This document shows, in pieces, positions 1 through 8,282 of a stretch of DNA of 64,000 nt. The translations under genes and the position numbers were made by a program. The notes beneath the pieces are model-generated. The model did no database searches and was not told the DNA's origin. It saw only the letters and a list, made by a program, of their open reading frames with translations. Every line of letters begins with the position of its first letter. Positions within the stretch are counted from its first letter, which is position 1. This DNA comes from Paenibacillus dendritiformis (lineage in GTDB: Bacteria > Bacillota > Bacilli > Paenibacillales > Paenibacillaceae): contig NZ_OX216966.1 in the NCBI RefSeq assembly GCF_945605565.1, positions 981,001 through 1,045,000 on the forward strand, written 5' to 3'.

Positions 1-2
1 GC

Positions 3-854
3 TTCGTCGCCGCCGCGCGCAGCCTGGGCATACCGGCACGGCTCGATCCGCTTCACGCCGACCCGGAATATTGGGCCGGCGGGCAATGGATCCGCGTCGA
101 GTTCCCGGCGGAAGCGGGGCAGGCCGAGGCGGCCGCGGCGGAGGAAGCCATCGGCAAGGGCGGCATCCGCTTCGGCAGAGGCGAAGGCGGGCCGGAAGCT
201 GCCTACTATCATAACTTCACGATCGCGCGGCTGGAGGACGGCTTGTACCGAACCTTGACGTTCCCGTTCGGGGAGAAGGAGATGTATGGCAAGACGATCG
301 ACGTCCCGGCCGGCGACTACCGGCTGACGACCGGCGTCCGCCTGACCGACGGCACGGTGCTGGCACGGTTGACGTTCTTCACCGTTCCGGCCGGCAGCGT
401 CGTGCCGGTGACGATTGCCTTCCGGCAGGAACAGATCGAGGTTCCGGTGCTGAGCCGGCTTGCACCGGAGCAGCTGGGGGCGCTCGATATTCCTGCCGAA
501 GGGGCCGTGTTGGCCTGGCTCGACCCGGAGCGGGAGCCGTCGAAGCATCTGGCCCGCGAACTGCGGCAATTGCAGGCGGAGCTCGACGCTTGGGGCGGCC
601 GGATCGAGCTGCGGGTCGAGGAGCAGCGCAATCGCGGGCCATTCTCTCTGGAAGGAATGCCGCAGAGGACCCGCTATGCCGTCGATGAAGCGGGGGCGGA
701 CCTGCAGGCGATTCAGCCGTCCCTTCCCGGCTGGAACGGCAATGAATTCCCGCTCGTGTTCGTCATTGACCGGGAGCTTCGCCTTCGCTATCTGTCCCAA
801 GGCTACAAGCTTGGCATCGTAGACGAGATCGTGAAGGTTTTGAAGCACATTTGA
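3..854 (+). CDS. Transglutaminase-like protein, C-terminal part (5' end outside window)
   Basis: The reading frame is open from the first bases to a TGA at 852-854, so only the last 283 codons are visible. The start resembles the end of a transglutaminase-like core: 'AARSLGIPARLDP' followed by a Trp-rich strand (YWAGGQW). A beta-sandwich-like stretch comes next, and the last ~120 residues look thioredoxin-like or redoxin-like (strand-helix pattern, 'FPLVFVIDRELRLRYLSQGY') without a CxxC pair. An internal TTG at 243 is not needed as a start, because coding continues upstream of it. Large transglutaminase proteins of this type occur in Paenibacillus; substrate and role are unknown. The gene ends in a likely terminator 70 bp downstream. 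Confidence is good for a real coding region and moderate for the family. Confidence 0.7.
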   Translation, partial: FVAAARSLGIPARLDPLHADPEYWAGGQWIRVEFPAEAGQAEAAAAEEAIGKGGIRFGRGEGGPEAAYYHNFTIARLEDGLYRTLTFPFGEKEMYGKTIDVPAGDYRLTTGVRLTDGTVLARLTFFTVPAGSVVPVTIAFRQEQIEVPVLSRLAPEQLGALDIPAEGAVLAWLDPEREPSKHLARELRQLQAELDAWGGRIELRVEEQRNRGPFSLEGMPQRTRYAVDEAGADLQAIQPSLPGWNGNEFPLVFVIDRELRLRYLSQGYKLGIVDEIVKVLKHI

Positions 855-924
855 TCGAACCGAATCTATCATTCCGCGAGTTGACGAAGGCCGCTATCCA
901 GCCGCGGAGTGAAGCCGAGGAACG

Positions 925-964
925 AAGCCGTGGTCCTGCCGGGATTCACGGCTTTATTCTTTTG
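925..964 (+). terminator. Rho-independent terminator of the transglutaminase-like gene
   Basis: AAGCCGTG (925-932) and CACGGCTT (947-954) form a perfect 8-bp stem with a 14-nt loop, followed by a T-rich run (TTATTCTTTTG). It lies 70 bp after the stop codon. Confidence 0.75.
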
Positions 965-975
965 TTAAATAAATT

Positions 976-991
976 AGTGAAAAATTTCACT
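976..991. promoter_or_regulatory. Palindrome upstream of hprK, possible operator
   Basis: AGTGAAA-AA-TTTCACT is a perfect 7+7 inverted repeat about 70 bp before the hprK start and 30 bp before a plausible -10 (TAGAAT at 1021-1026). Its position suits an operator or an upstream control element. The binding protein cannot be named from sequence. Confidence 0.4.
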
Positions 992-1058
992 ATGGATGGG
1001 TTTTTCGCTCTCCTTTTTGTTAGAATATAAGGAACATTGGATCCGATGAGGTGATGAG

Positions 1059-1964
1059 ATGAAAACGGTCATGATTCAACAGCTCGTGGAGAAGTTCAAG
1101 CTTGAAGTGCTGACGGGGGAGAACCGCCTGAACCGCACCGTTTCCAAGACACGCGTGCACCGTCCGGGACTTGAATTCGCCGGGTACTATGAATTTTTCC
1201 CGCAGGAACGCATTCAAGTGCTTGGATTGAAGGAGATTGGGTACCTTCATACATTGACCGAGGAAGAGCGCGATGCCCGGATCAGAAACGTCGTGAAATA
1301 CCATCCTCCTTGCTTCGTCGTTACTCGGGATCAGGAAGGGCTTACGTACTTGATCGATCATTGCCGGCGGGAAGACATTCCGCTGCTCCGAACCTCCATG
1401 ACGACATCGAAGTTCATCGGACTGGTTGATTCTTATGTGACGAAAATGCTGGCGCCCGAGATTCAGGTGCATGGCGTATGCATGAACGTGGCGGGCATCG
1501 GCATCCTGCTGCGCGGCAAGTCGGGCATCGGCAAGAGCGAGACGGCGCTGACGCTCATCCGCCGGGGGCATCGCCTCGTCTCGGATGACGCGGTCGTCCT
1601 GCGCAAGATGAATCCGGAGACGCTGATCGGCTCCCATGATGGCAAGACGCGCGAATTTCTGGCTTTGCGCAGCATCGGACTCATTAACGTGGCCCGCATC
1701 TACGGCCGCAGCGCCTTCCAGGAAGAGACCCGCATCGTGCTCGACATCGAGCTGACGAAATGGAAGGACAACGAGCTCAACAACGAGCTGGAGCTGGAGC
1801 CCCGGTTCACAGAATATATGGACGTCAAGGTTCCGACCGTCCAGATTCAGCTTCAGCCCGGGCGGGATGTCGCCAGCCTCGTCGAGGCGGCCGCCAACAA
1901 CTATTATTTGCAGCAGCAGGGATACAGCGCCGCGGAGGAATTCATCTCGCGGCTGAACATGTAA
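1059..1964 (+). CDS. hprK: HPr kinase/phosphorylase (possible paralogue with altered signature)
   Basis: HprK phosphorylates HPr of the PTS on Ser46 and can reverse this, setting carbon catabolite repression in the cytoplasm. The 301-residue protein has the usual two parts: an N-terminal domain (RPGLEFAGYYEFFP, residues 35-48) and a P-loop kinase domain with GKSGIGKS at 153-160, His138 in VHG and the Asp pair SDD at 175-177. The family signature, normally of the form E-[ILV]-R-G-x-G, reads 'LALRSIGLINV' at 201-211: the Glu is Ala202 and the first Gly is Ser205. In this family the signature matters for activity, phosphorolysis in particular, so the balance of activities may differ. No lgt or other usual hprK neighbour is present, so the genome may have a second, canonical hprK. 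GAGGTGATGAG precedes ATG 1059. Confidence 0.85.
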   Translation: MKTVMIQQLVEKFKLEVLTGENRLNRTVSKTRVHRPGLEFAGYYEFFPQERIQVLGLKEIGYLHTLTEEERDARIRNVVKYHPPCFVVTRDQEGLTYLIDHCRREDIPLLRTSMTTSKFIGLVDSYVTKMLAPEIQVHGVCMNVAGIGILLRGKSGIGKSETALTLIRRGHRLVSDDAVVLRKMNPETLIGSHDGKTREFLALRSIGLINVARIYGRSAFQEETRIVLDIELTKWKDNELNNELELEPRFTEYMDVKVPTVQIQLQPGRDVASLVEAAANNYYLQQQGYSAAEEFISRLNM

Positions 1965-1978
1965 GCGGGATACGAAGA

Positions 1979-2022
1979 GGGGCTGTCCCAAAAGTAGTTT
2001 TTAGCTGCATTGAGACAGCCCC
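1979..2022. repeat. Inverted repeat after hprK, weak terminator candidate
   Basis: GGGGCTGTC (1979-1987) pairs with GACAGCCCC (2014-2022). No T run follows on the plus strand, so termination is uncertain. The GGGCTGTCCCAAAAGT text also resembles sequences found at insertion-sequence ends. Confidence 0.45.
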
Positions 2023-2065
2023 CATAGCCCTTCCCTGCTTCTCACAGCTCGACTTGCCGACGAAA

Positions 2066-2654
2066 CTGCGAAAATACACTTTTCTATGCTGACGTCTACT
2101 CCGTTACCGACATTCCTGCAAATCTACATGAAATTCAGTCCTGCCATTGGATTGAAAGTGAAAATCGGCAAAAAGGATGCACTTTTGCAGGCTGTTGAGA
2201 AAGTCCAAGGGATTTTTTTGCACTTCATTTTTTATATGGTGGATCTCGTCTCTCCGTAGAAAAAATCGATTTAAAACGCTATGCGTGCCAAGTTTTGAGT
2301 AGGAAAATGGACAATCTCCACCCCTTCCTAAAAAACAGGGGTTTTCCAACGACCTGAAAACTGCACCATTTCCCTAGACACGTCTATCCGGTAGGCGAAA
2401 TCCGCAAAACTACACGATTTCTCCAGACACTTCTATTTCGGTAAGCGAAGTCTGCAAAACTGCACGATTTCAACACCTATTCGGCAAGCGAAATCCAAAT
2501 CCTGCGCAAATACAGCAATTCGATATGGACGACTTTACCAGAAAGGGAATCCTGCAAAACTCCAGGATTTTCACCCGTGTCGCTTCGACTTGAAGCAAAA
2601 GGGCCATAAATGATGTAGATTTGCAGCAATTCCTCGGGATGTGGACTCATTGAG
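2066..2654 (+). repeat. Intergenic short-repeat array, period about 50 bp (left of IS256)
   Basis: No gene is supported between 1965 and 2767 apart from the IS. The stretch holds repeated cores of the form CCTGCAAAACTGCACGATTT at about 2353, 2401, 2451, 2501 and 2551, spaced 48-50 bp, with weaker copies near 2066, 2115 and 2613. Between cores a second motif recurs (GGTAAGCGAA, GGCAAGCGAA, GGTAGGCGAAA). The array resumes after the IS (CCTGTAAAATAGCAGCAAT near 4045), so the IS landed inside it. The period is not a multiple of three and the frames are broken, so this is not coding. Confidence 0.7.
2190..2313 (+). repeat. ~120-bp direct repeat, copy 1 (left of IS256)
   Basis: It begins GGCTGTTGAGAAAGTC, contains TTTTTTATATGGTGGATCTC and CGTGCCAAGTTTTGAGTAGG, and is closely matched by 4186-4308 on the other side of the IS in the same orientation. 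It could be the end of an older insertion sequence or a dispersed intergenic repeat. The minus-strand text reads EEIHHIKNEV-like in both copies but has no start signal. Confidence 0.75.
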
Positions 2655-4027
2655 AGCTAAGTCCATATAATTGTGTAAAAAGCAGATGGCAAAAAAAGAA
2701 GAGCCATAGCAAGGATCCTCGTATAGAATGAGGTTGTCGAGACAACATTCCAAAGGAGGATCTAGCTATGACTCAATACCAGATTACCCTAGATTCACAA
2801 CTTTTGCATCAACTGTTTTTATCCGAATCAAGAGATGAGGGGATAGCGACCTTATTAGAATCTATCTTGAATCAAGTTTTGCAGGCGCAGGCAACGGAAC
2901 AGTTGAAGGCAGGACACTACGAGCGCTCAGAAGAGCGTGCAGGTTACCGTAATGGAACGTACCCTCATCGGCTGACAACACGGGTGGGTCAATTAACCCT
3001 GCAAGTACCGCGTTTCCGCAACGGTCAGTTCTCTACGGAACTCTTTGCTCGTTACCAACGAAGCGAGCAGGCCCTTGTCTTAGCCATGATGGAGATGGTA
3101 CTTAATGGTGTGTCAACGCGAAAAGTAAGCAATATCACCGAAGAACTGTGCGGAACGGAGTTCTCCAAATCGACCGTTAGTGAACTCTGCAAGCAACTGG
3201 ATCCCCTTGTAGAGGAGTGGAATAACCGAAAACTGGACAAGGCCTACCCCTTTCTTATTGTCGACGCCCTGTACGTCAAAGTCCGGGAAGACGGCCGTGT
3301 GCGCTCACGTGGCGTGATGATTGCCACAGGGATTAATGCGGAGGGCTATCGGGAACTGCTTGGACTTACCGTAGATGATACCGAGTCAGCAGCAACGTGG
3401 GGGGCTTTCTTTACGCACCTCAAAAGTCGCGGGTTGCACGGTGTTGATGTCATTACAAGCGACCATCACGGTGGTTTGGTTAGTGCGATTCGGCAACATT
3501 TCCAAGGCGTAACCTGGCAACGGTGTCAAACCCACTTTATGCGTAATATTCTGGACGCTGCTCCTAAATCATGCCGTGATGAATTGAAGGCCCATGTAAG
3601 GGCCATCTACGAAGCTGCGGACGAGACCAGTGCCCGTACACTGCTGAAACGGACACAAGAAGCATTTGAAGATAAAGCTCCAAAAGCCATGAGGGTCTTG
3701 GAAGAGGGCTTTGACGATGCGACAGCGATCTTGGCACTTCCGGCTGCCTGTCGGATACGTACGCGCACCACAAATGCCGTAGAACGTCTAAATGGCGAGT
3801 TGCGGCGGCGAGAACGCGTCATTCGCATTTTTCCCAACCGAGCCTCTGTCCTTCGTCTTTTTGGAGCCTTGTTGATTGAGCAGGACGAAAAGTGGTCTGC
3901 TGGGAAAAAGTATATCGAGATGAAAGAGTACCATGAGTGGAGGAAGAAGCTAAACAAGCCTGCAGCTTAGGCATCTTTTTGCTCTGGCAATCTCATTGAG
4001 GAATTTACACATAAATTTGGACTTGAC
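2655..4027 (+). mobile_element. IS256-family insertion sequence, apparently complete
   Basis: The element is about 1.37 kb with one transposase gene. The ends match as imperfect inverted repeats: AAGTCCATATAATTGTGTAA on the left (2659-2678), and the complement of 4003-4024 reads AAGTCCAAATTTATGTGTAA. Flanking both ends is CTCATTGAG (2646-2654 and 4028-4036), the right size for an IS256 target duplication. A third CTCATTGAG at 3992-4000 lies inside the right end. Exact tips may be off by one base because the outer few bases differ. Confidence 0.85.
2768..3970 (+). CDS. IS256-family (mutator-type) transposase
   Basis: This DDE transposase cuts and joins the ends of its own element. The 400-residue protein is full length for the family. 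Candidate catalytic residues are Asp in FLIVDALYV, Asp in VITSDHHGG and Glu in NAVERLNGELRRR. The family hallmark WQRCQTHFMRN follows the second Asp, and the N-terminal region has the usual 'ERAGYRNGTYPHR' segment. AAAGGAGG sits just before ATG 2768. No frameshift or stop interrupts it, so the element may still move. It lies inside a repeat-rich gene-free stretch and does not disrupt a recognisable gene. Confidence 0.93.
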   Translation: MTQYQITLDSQLLHQLFLSESRDEGIATLLESILNQVLQAQATEQLKAGHYERSEERAGYRNGTYPHRLTTRVGQLTLQVPRFRNGQFSTELFARYQRSEQALVLAMMEMVLNGVSTRKVSNITEELCGTEFSKSTVSELCKQLDPLVEEWNNRKLDKAYPFLIVDALYVKVREDGRVRSRGVMIATGINAEGYRELLGLTVDDTESAATWGAFFTHLKSRGLHGVDVITSDHHGGLVSAIRQHFQGVTWQRCQTHFMRNILDAAPKSCRDELKAHVRAIYEAADETSARTLLKRTQEAFEDKAPKAMRVLEEGFDDATAILALPAACRIRTRTTNAVERLNGELRRRERVIRIFPNRASVLRLFGALLIEQDEKWSAGKKYIEMKEYHEWRKKLNKPAA

Positions 4028-4036
4028 CTCATTGAG

Positions 4037-4180
4037 CCGAAATTCCTGTAAAATAGCAGCAATACCTCCACACGTTCAAGCCCTGAGAGGCAACGATGCC
4101 TCCTGAAGGCAACGAGGCGATGATACCTCCTGGAGGCGATGATACCCCCAGGATCCGACGCGATCTCTTGGATCCCGTAA
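4037..4180 (+). repeat. Continuation of the ~50-bp repeat array plus short GATGATACC repeats
   Basis: Joining 2654 to 4037 restores the array spacing: the next core (CCTGTAAAATAGCAGCAAT, 4045) falls about 50 bp after the last left-hand core. At 4089-4150 there are short imperfect repeats built from GGCAACGA, GCGATGATACC and CTCCTGGAGG. No gene is seen here. Confidence 0.55.
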
Positions 4181-4185
4181 AATCA

Positions 4186-4308
4186 GGCCGTTGAGAAGTC
4201 TGTGGGAATTTTCCCCACTTCGTTTTTTATATGGTGGATCTCTTCTCTCAGTAGAAAAATCGTCTTAAAACGCTTTGAGTGCCAAGTTTTGATTAGGTAA
4301 ATGGACAG
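4186..4308 (+). repeat. ~120-bp direct repeat, copy 2 (right of IS256)
   Basis: It matches 2190-2313 over its whole length with scattered substitutions: GGCCGTTGAGAAGTC at the start, TTTTTTATATGGTGGATCTC in the middle, GTGCCAAGTTTTGATTAGG near the end. It is in the same orientation as copy 1. Bases 4309-4564 hold nothing recognisable beyond one more weak core (CCTGCACAAAGGCAGGATT near 4333). Confidence 0.75.
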
Positions 4309-4564
4309 GTAGCGGCTGAAATAGCACAAATTCCTGCACAAAGGCAGGATTCGCTGCCTCAACCATCTTCCGCCGCTAGTCCCGCTACCGCCTTGCCCGC
4401 CTCTGCATGCTCTGTTATCCATTCTTGCCCTGCATCATGCTTCAATACCTATGGGACAGTTCCTTCCTTCTATACAGTTCCCGGCAGCAATGCGCTTCAC
4501 CCATAACGCTTAGCCGTTCATTGGCGGCGAATCTCGTCAGGGCTGCATGGGCCCGGAGGCGCCG

Positions 4565-5248
4565 TTACCGGGAGCGGGGACTCTTCCTCGGATGAAGGAA
4601 GAGCCGCAGGCATTCCCTCGCTCCGATCAGGGCGACCGCCGTGAACAGGAGCGCCCACAAGGCGGCCGGAACCGGGGTCAGCCGCGCCAGATTGGCGGCA
4701 TCTCCGGCCTGGCCCGGATTCTGGACGGCCAGGATGAGCAAGAATACGGGGCCCAGGACCGACTCCACCAGGGCGATGAAGGCGACCAGCAAGTAATAGC
4801 CTTGCCGCAGCCACGGCCATGGGCAGAAGCAGATCGCGGCGGTCAAGAGCAGGAAGCCGATGCACCACATGACGCCGTAGCCGTTGCGCACGAAGAAGAG
4901 CAGGCTGATGGCCGTCACGACGAGAATGGCCGTCAAGCCGGTCTGCTGCTTGCCGCGGGCATACCCGTAGAACAGCAGGACCGCGAACACCGTCGAGACG
5001 GTATAGCCGGCGAGCGCGATAAGAATGAAGCGCCACGAATGGGCTGCCGCGGAAGAGTACGTGACTCCGCTATGATCGGCGAATAAGTGAATATACAATA
5101 CTTTGCCGGACACGAGCAGGGTGACTATGGCGTGACCGAACTCATGCACGAGCGTATCTACATTGCGAAAGAAAGAAGAAAACGGAATGACCCGCGTCAA
5201 GACGGCGGCCACTACCAGAAATACGACGGTTTTTCCCCAATGCTTCAT
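4565..5248 (-). CDS. Membrane M50-like zinc metallopeptidase
   Basis: A 227-residue integral membrane protein with a zinc-protease motif HEFGH at residues 35-39, just after the first hydrophobic segment, as in site-2-protease-like M50 proteins. About five to six hydrophobic segments follow. The start chosen is ATG at 5246-5248, preceded by GGGGGAG; a longer frame to 5329 lacks such a site and begins with an Arg/Pro-rich stretch. M50-type proteins cleave substrates within or next to the membrane. The substrate is not predictable, and the usual PDZ domain is absent. It appears to be a single gene. Confidence 0.75.
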   Translation of the reverse strand: MKHWGKTVVFLVVAAVLTRVIPFSSFFRNVDTLVHEFGHAIVTLLVSGKVLYIHLFADHSGVTYSSAAAHSWRFILIALAGYTVSTVFAVLLFYGYARGKQQTGLTAILVVTAISLLFFVRNGYGVMWCIGFLLLTAAICFCPWPWLRQGYYLLVAFIALVESVLGPVFLLILAVQNPGQAGDAANLARLTPVPAALWALLFTAVALIGARECLRLFLHPRKSPRSR

Positions 5249-5458
5249 CGTCGCTCCCCCATTTGGCTTCAGGTCAATCCGGGGTGCGGGAAGCGGCAGT
5301 GGTGTCTGGCTGCTTCTCCTCCATCTCACCGGATTATCTCATCCATTATATCGTGATCCGGGCGGAGATTCCCATCCTATTCTTCATTCGCTTTCCGCAG
5401 CTCTTGGCTGAGAACGGCCTATCCGCCGTTCGGAATGGCCATGCGATCAGACCCTCCG

Positions 5459-6340
5459 TTAGATGACCCGGCGCATCGACAGACGCACGGAACCCCAGTG
5501 TCCACCGTCCACGTCACTGATCTGGACGCCCGGGTCACTCCACGTATGAATGAATTTGCCATCGCCGATATAGATGCCGACATGTCCCGGAATCCGGTCG
5601 TTCTCGAACCGTCCGGGAACGGTGAAGAAGATCAGATCTCCCGGTTTGAGATTATCCCGGGTGACAGGGGAGCCCTGCTTGGCTTGCTCCTGGGCCGCGC
5701 GCGGGAGCTGGACTCCATAATGGGCGAACACATGCTGGGTGAAGGAGGAGCAGTCGAACTTCTTGGATTCTTCATAAGGATCGGCACCGAATTGGTACGG
5801 GACCCCCAGGAATGATTTCGCGTATTGAATCAAGGCCTGGGCATCCACCTCCGTGCCGGCTATATGGAGCCCGTGCGCCGAGATGCCGCCGGCGGGCGGC
5901 GTCTGCCCTGCATTCCGGATCGCCCCGATATCAACGGTCTGCCGTTCCGGATTCCATTGCACCGGAGCCTGGAGCAGCAGGGACAGGGATTCGACGGTGG
6001 CGAACGGATCTCCCTTGAGGCGGACGGGCGCTTGCGGCAGCGTGACTGGCTGGCCGGAAGCAAGCGCATCGGGGCGTCCCGGATACAACTCATAGATCAC
6101 ATCGGTATAGCCCATGCGCACGACTTGGTCGCGATCCTCCATCCGCAATCCGAGCGCATGCGCGGCTTCGCGCAGCGGAATCAGCCGGCTGCCCCTCGAA
6201 TCGATATGCGATCCGTCCAGAAGCGCCGTGCTCGTCGGACTGGGCGGTTCAATCGGATTCGGCCTTGCGCAGGATACCGTGATCCATAGCAATGATGCGG
6301 CGCAGCACAGCAGCCAAAAACGAACGCCGGAGTAACCCAT
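5459..6340 (-). CDS. Secreted NlpC/P60 cell-wall hydrolase, probable lipoprotein
   Basis: A 293-residue exported protein. Residues 1-24 form a signal peptide ending in TVSC, a marginal lipobox with Cys24. Residues ~40-145 resemble the copper-amine-oxidase-N-like wall domain (SRLIPLREAAHALGL). Residues ~170-293 are an NlpC/P60 endopeptidase domain with Cys197 (FDCSSF), His253 (GHVGIYIG) and a third polar position at His265. Such enzymes cut peptidoglycan stem peptides between D-Glu and diaminopimelate. GAGGTGAA precedes the ATG. It stands alone between the M50-like gene and the hydrolase gene. Family assignment is strong; the lipid anchor is inferred. Confidence 0.88.
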   Translation of the reverse strand: MGYSGVRFWLLCCAASLLWITVSCARPNPIEPPSPTSTALLDGSHIDSRGSRLIPLREAAHALGLRMEDRDQVVRMGYTDVIYELYPGRPDALASGQPVTLPQAPVRLKGDPFATVESLSLLLQAPVQWNPERQTVDIGAIRNAGQTPPAGGISAHGLHIAGTEVDAQALIQYAKSFLGVPYQFGADPYEESKKFDCSSFTQHVFAHYGVQLPRAAQEQAKQGSPVTRDNLKPGDLIFFTVPGRFENDRIPGHVGIYIGDGKFIHTWSDPGVQISDVDGGHWGSVRLSMRRVI

Positions 6341-6509
6341 GGCGAATTCACCTCATTCGTTTTGATAAAATATAAGAAGTATCCGATTCGGTCTATACTT
6401 GGCTTATATTTCTCGCAGCAGCGCTTTCCTCTCTTGGAGAGAGGCGAAGACGCTTCTACTTGCAGTGTGCGCCGGGAGCGGGCTGGTTATGTATGACAGC
6501 GCGCCGAAG

Positions 6510-7358
6510 TCAGCGCTCCATCGCTTCTATCCAGCGGAACATTCGCTGGACGGCTTCGCGGTGCTTCTCGGGCGGGAATAAATGACCTTCCCCGGCATAA
6601 GTGTGCAGGTCCGTCTCCTTGCCGAGCGATGCCAGCCTGTCCCGCATCCGGACGGCATGAGCATAAGGAACCTGCACATCCTCCGTCCCGTGGATAAGCA
6701 GGACGGGACAGCCGATCTGCTCCGCCAGATGGATCGGGGAGCGAAGGCGGAACGCCGCTTCCTGCCGGGCGGGCGTCCCTCCAAGGACGCGCTTGAGCAT
6801 GCGCCGCAGGTCGACGCGTTCCTCGTACGTCTGCGCCAGATCCGATACGCCGCTCCATAGGATGAGGCGATGGATGCCGGGGGCGCTTGCCGCCGTCCTG
6901 GCCGCGTTGATGGCTCCGCGGGAGAAGCCCATGACGGAGATGCGCCGCGCATCGACGAACGGCAGTTGAGCGAGCATCCGCCAGGCTGCGCGGACGTCCT
7001 CCGTATCTGCGCCTCCGAATTCGTCCCGGCCTTCGCCCCCTTCATTGCCGCGGTAGCACGGGGCGAAGACGATATATCCATGGCTGGAGAACTGCTCCAG
7101 CCAATGCGTCCGCACGCGGCCGAACTTGCCCATTCCGCCGCGGCAATAGAGAAGGACCGGCCAGCGTCCCGCCGACATGTCCCGGCGTTCCGGCGGCCAC
7201 CCGCAGGCCGTTTCCGTCGGGCGCGGCAGCTCCGGGCACACATAGTGGCCGCGAAGCCAGAGCCCCAGCCGTTCCGGATCCAAGCGGTATCCGGGCGGCA
7301 GGCTCAAATATCCGGTGACCTTGTGGCCGCCGGACAGGTAGGTAAGATGCAGCAGCAT
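6510..7358 (-). CDS. Alpha/beta hydrolase, S9 prolyl-oligopeptidase-like
   Basis: A 282-residue cytoplasmic serine hydrolase. The fold markers are the oxyanion region 'PVLLYCRGGMGKFG' (67-80), the nucleophile elbow GFSRGA with Ser146, Asp227 in HGTEDVQVP and His259 in GEGHLFPP. This matches the catalytic domain of dipeptidyl-aminopeptidase/acylaminoacyl-peptidase-like hydrolases, but the beta-propeller domain is absent, so peptidase activity is not assured; an esterase is equally possible. No operon partner is visible. Confidence 0.82.
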   Translation of the reverse strand: MLLHLTYLSGGHKVTGYLSLPPGYRLDPERLGLWLRGHYVCPELPRPTETACGWPPERRDMSAGRWPVLLYCRGGMGKFGRVRTHWLEQFSSHGYIVFAPCYRGNEGGEGRDEFGGADTEDVRAAWRMLAQLPFVDARRISVMGFSRGAINAARTAASAPGIHRLILWSGVSDLAQTYEERVDLRRMLKRVLGGTPARQEAAFRLRSPIHLAEQIGCPVLLIHGTEDVQVPYAHAVRMRDRLASLGKETDLHTYAGEGHLFPPEKHREAVQRMFRWIEAMER

Positions 7359-7538
7359 GGGCGAATCCTCCCGTCGTTGGATATGTGTCTTGGCCGCGTT
7401 TTATTTAATGCCATTCATAGGTATTATAATCATAGGATTGACCCGGGAACCAGCAATCGTTCATTGCTGTCATTTACTATTAATCCCATTAATTATGTAT
7501 AGTTCCCATGTGCAGAACAAGAACAGGAGGCGGTACTT

Positions 7539-8048
7539 ATGAATCCGATACCCGATCATCTCGCCAGGGGGCTCGATGTGCTGTTCGTCGGCTTCAATCC
7601 AAGCCCGCGCTCGGGAGAGACGGGCCATCATTACGCCAATCCGCGCAACCGCTTCTGGACGATCCTGTACCGGGCCGGCTTGACCCCGCGGTTGTACCGG
7701 GCCGAGGAGGACGGGGAATTGCTTAAGCTGGGCTACGGCTTCACCAACATTGTCGCTCGGCCGACTCCGACGGCGGCGGACATCACGGCGGCCGAATATG
7801 CGGAGGGGCGCCAGCTGCTGCGCCGCAAAATCGAGACGTACCGTCCGCAGACCGTATGCTTCGTAGGCAAAGGCGTCTATGAAGCGTACAGCGGGCGGAG
7901 AGGAGTGGGATGGGGATTCCAGGAGGAGCAGGTCGTAGAGGGCGTGCGCGATTTCGTGGCGCCGTCATCAAGCGGTCTAGTGCGGATGAAGCTGGAGGAG
8001 ATTGTTGACATCTATGCGCAGTTGGCCCGGCAGCAAGACGGGGAGTGA
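7539..8048 (+). CDS. mug: G/U mismatch-specific DNA glycosylase
   Basis: Mug removes uracil or ethenocytosine from mismatches with guanine, starting base excision repair. The 169-residue protein has the three markers of the uracil-DNA-glycosylase superfamily member Mug/TDG: VGFNPSPRSG (17-26), ANPRNRFW (31-38) and the C-terminal loop VAPSSSGLVRMK. Length is typical. AGGAGG lies just before ATG 7539. It is transcribed away from the hydrolase gene at 7358 through a 180-bp gap. Confidence 0.87.
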   Translation: MNPIPDHLARGLDVLFVGFNPSPRSGETGHHYANPRNRFWTILYRAGLTPRLYRAEEDGELLKLGYGFTNIVARPTPTAADITAAEYAEGRQLLRRKIETYRPQTVCFVGKGVYEAYSGRRGVGWGFQEEQVVEGVRDFVAPSSSGLVRMKLEEIVDIYAQLARQQDGE

Positions 8049-8282
8049 ACCGCCGCAGGGGCTCTGGACGGAATGCCCAGAGGGCTGAATTTTCGAGCAT
8101 GACGGAGGATAACTGTAAGCGGAAGCGCTCAGGCTTCAAGCAGCGCGACTCCGGTCGTGAGAGGCGTGCTGAGGCGTTTTCAGGACGTTTTCAACTACAG
8201 GCCCTTATCCGTTATACTTACAGAAGCCGTTTACGCATCGATTAGGAATGCGTAAATCCAATCAAGCAGGGAGTGACAATTT

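Noticed and set aside
1059..1964. Lasso-peptide tailoring kinase (HprK-like)
   Set aside because: The N-terminal HprK domain is present, and no lasso precursor, cyclase or protease genes lie nearby.
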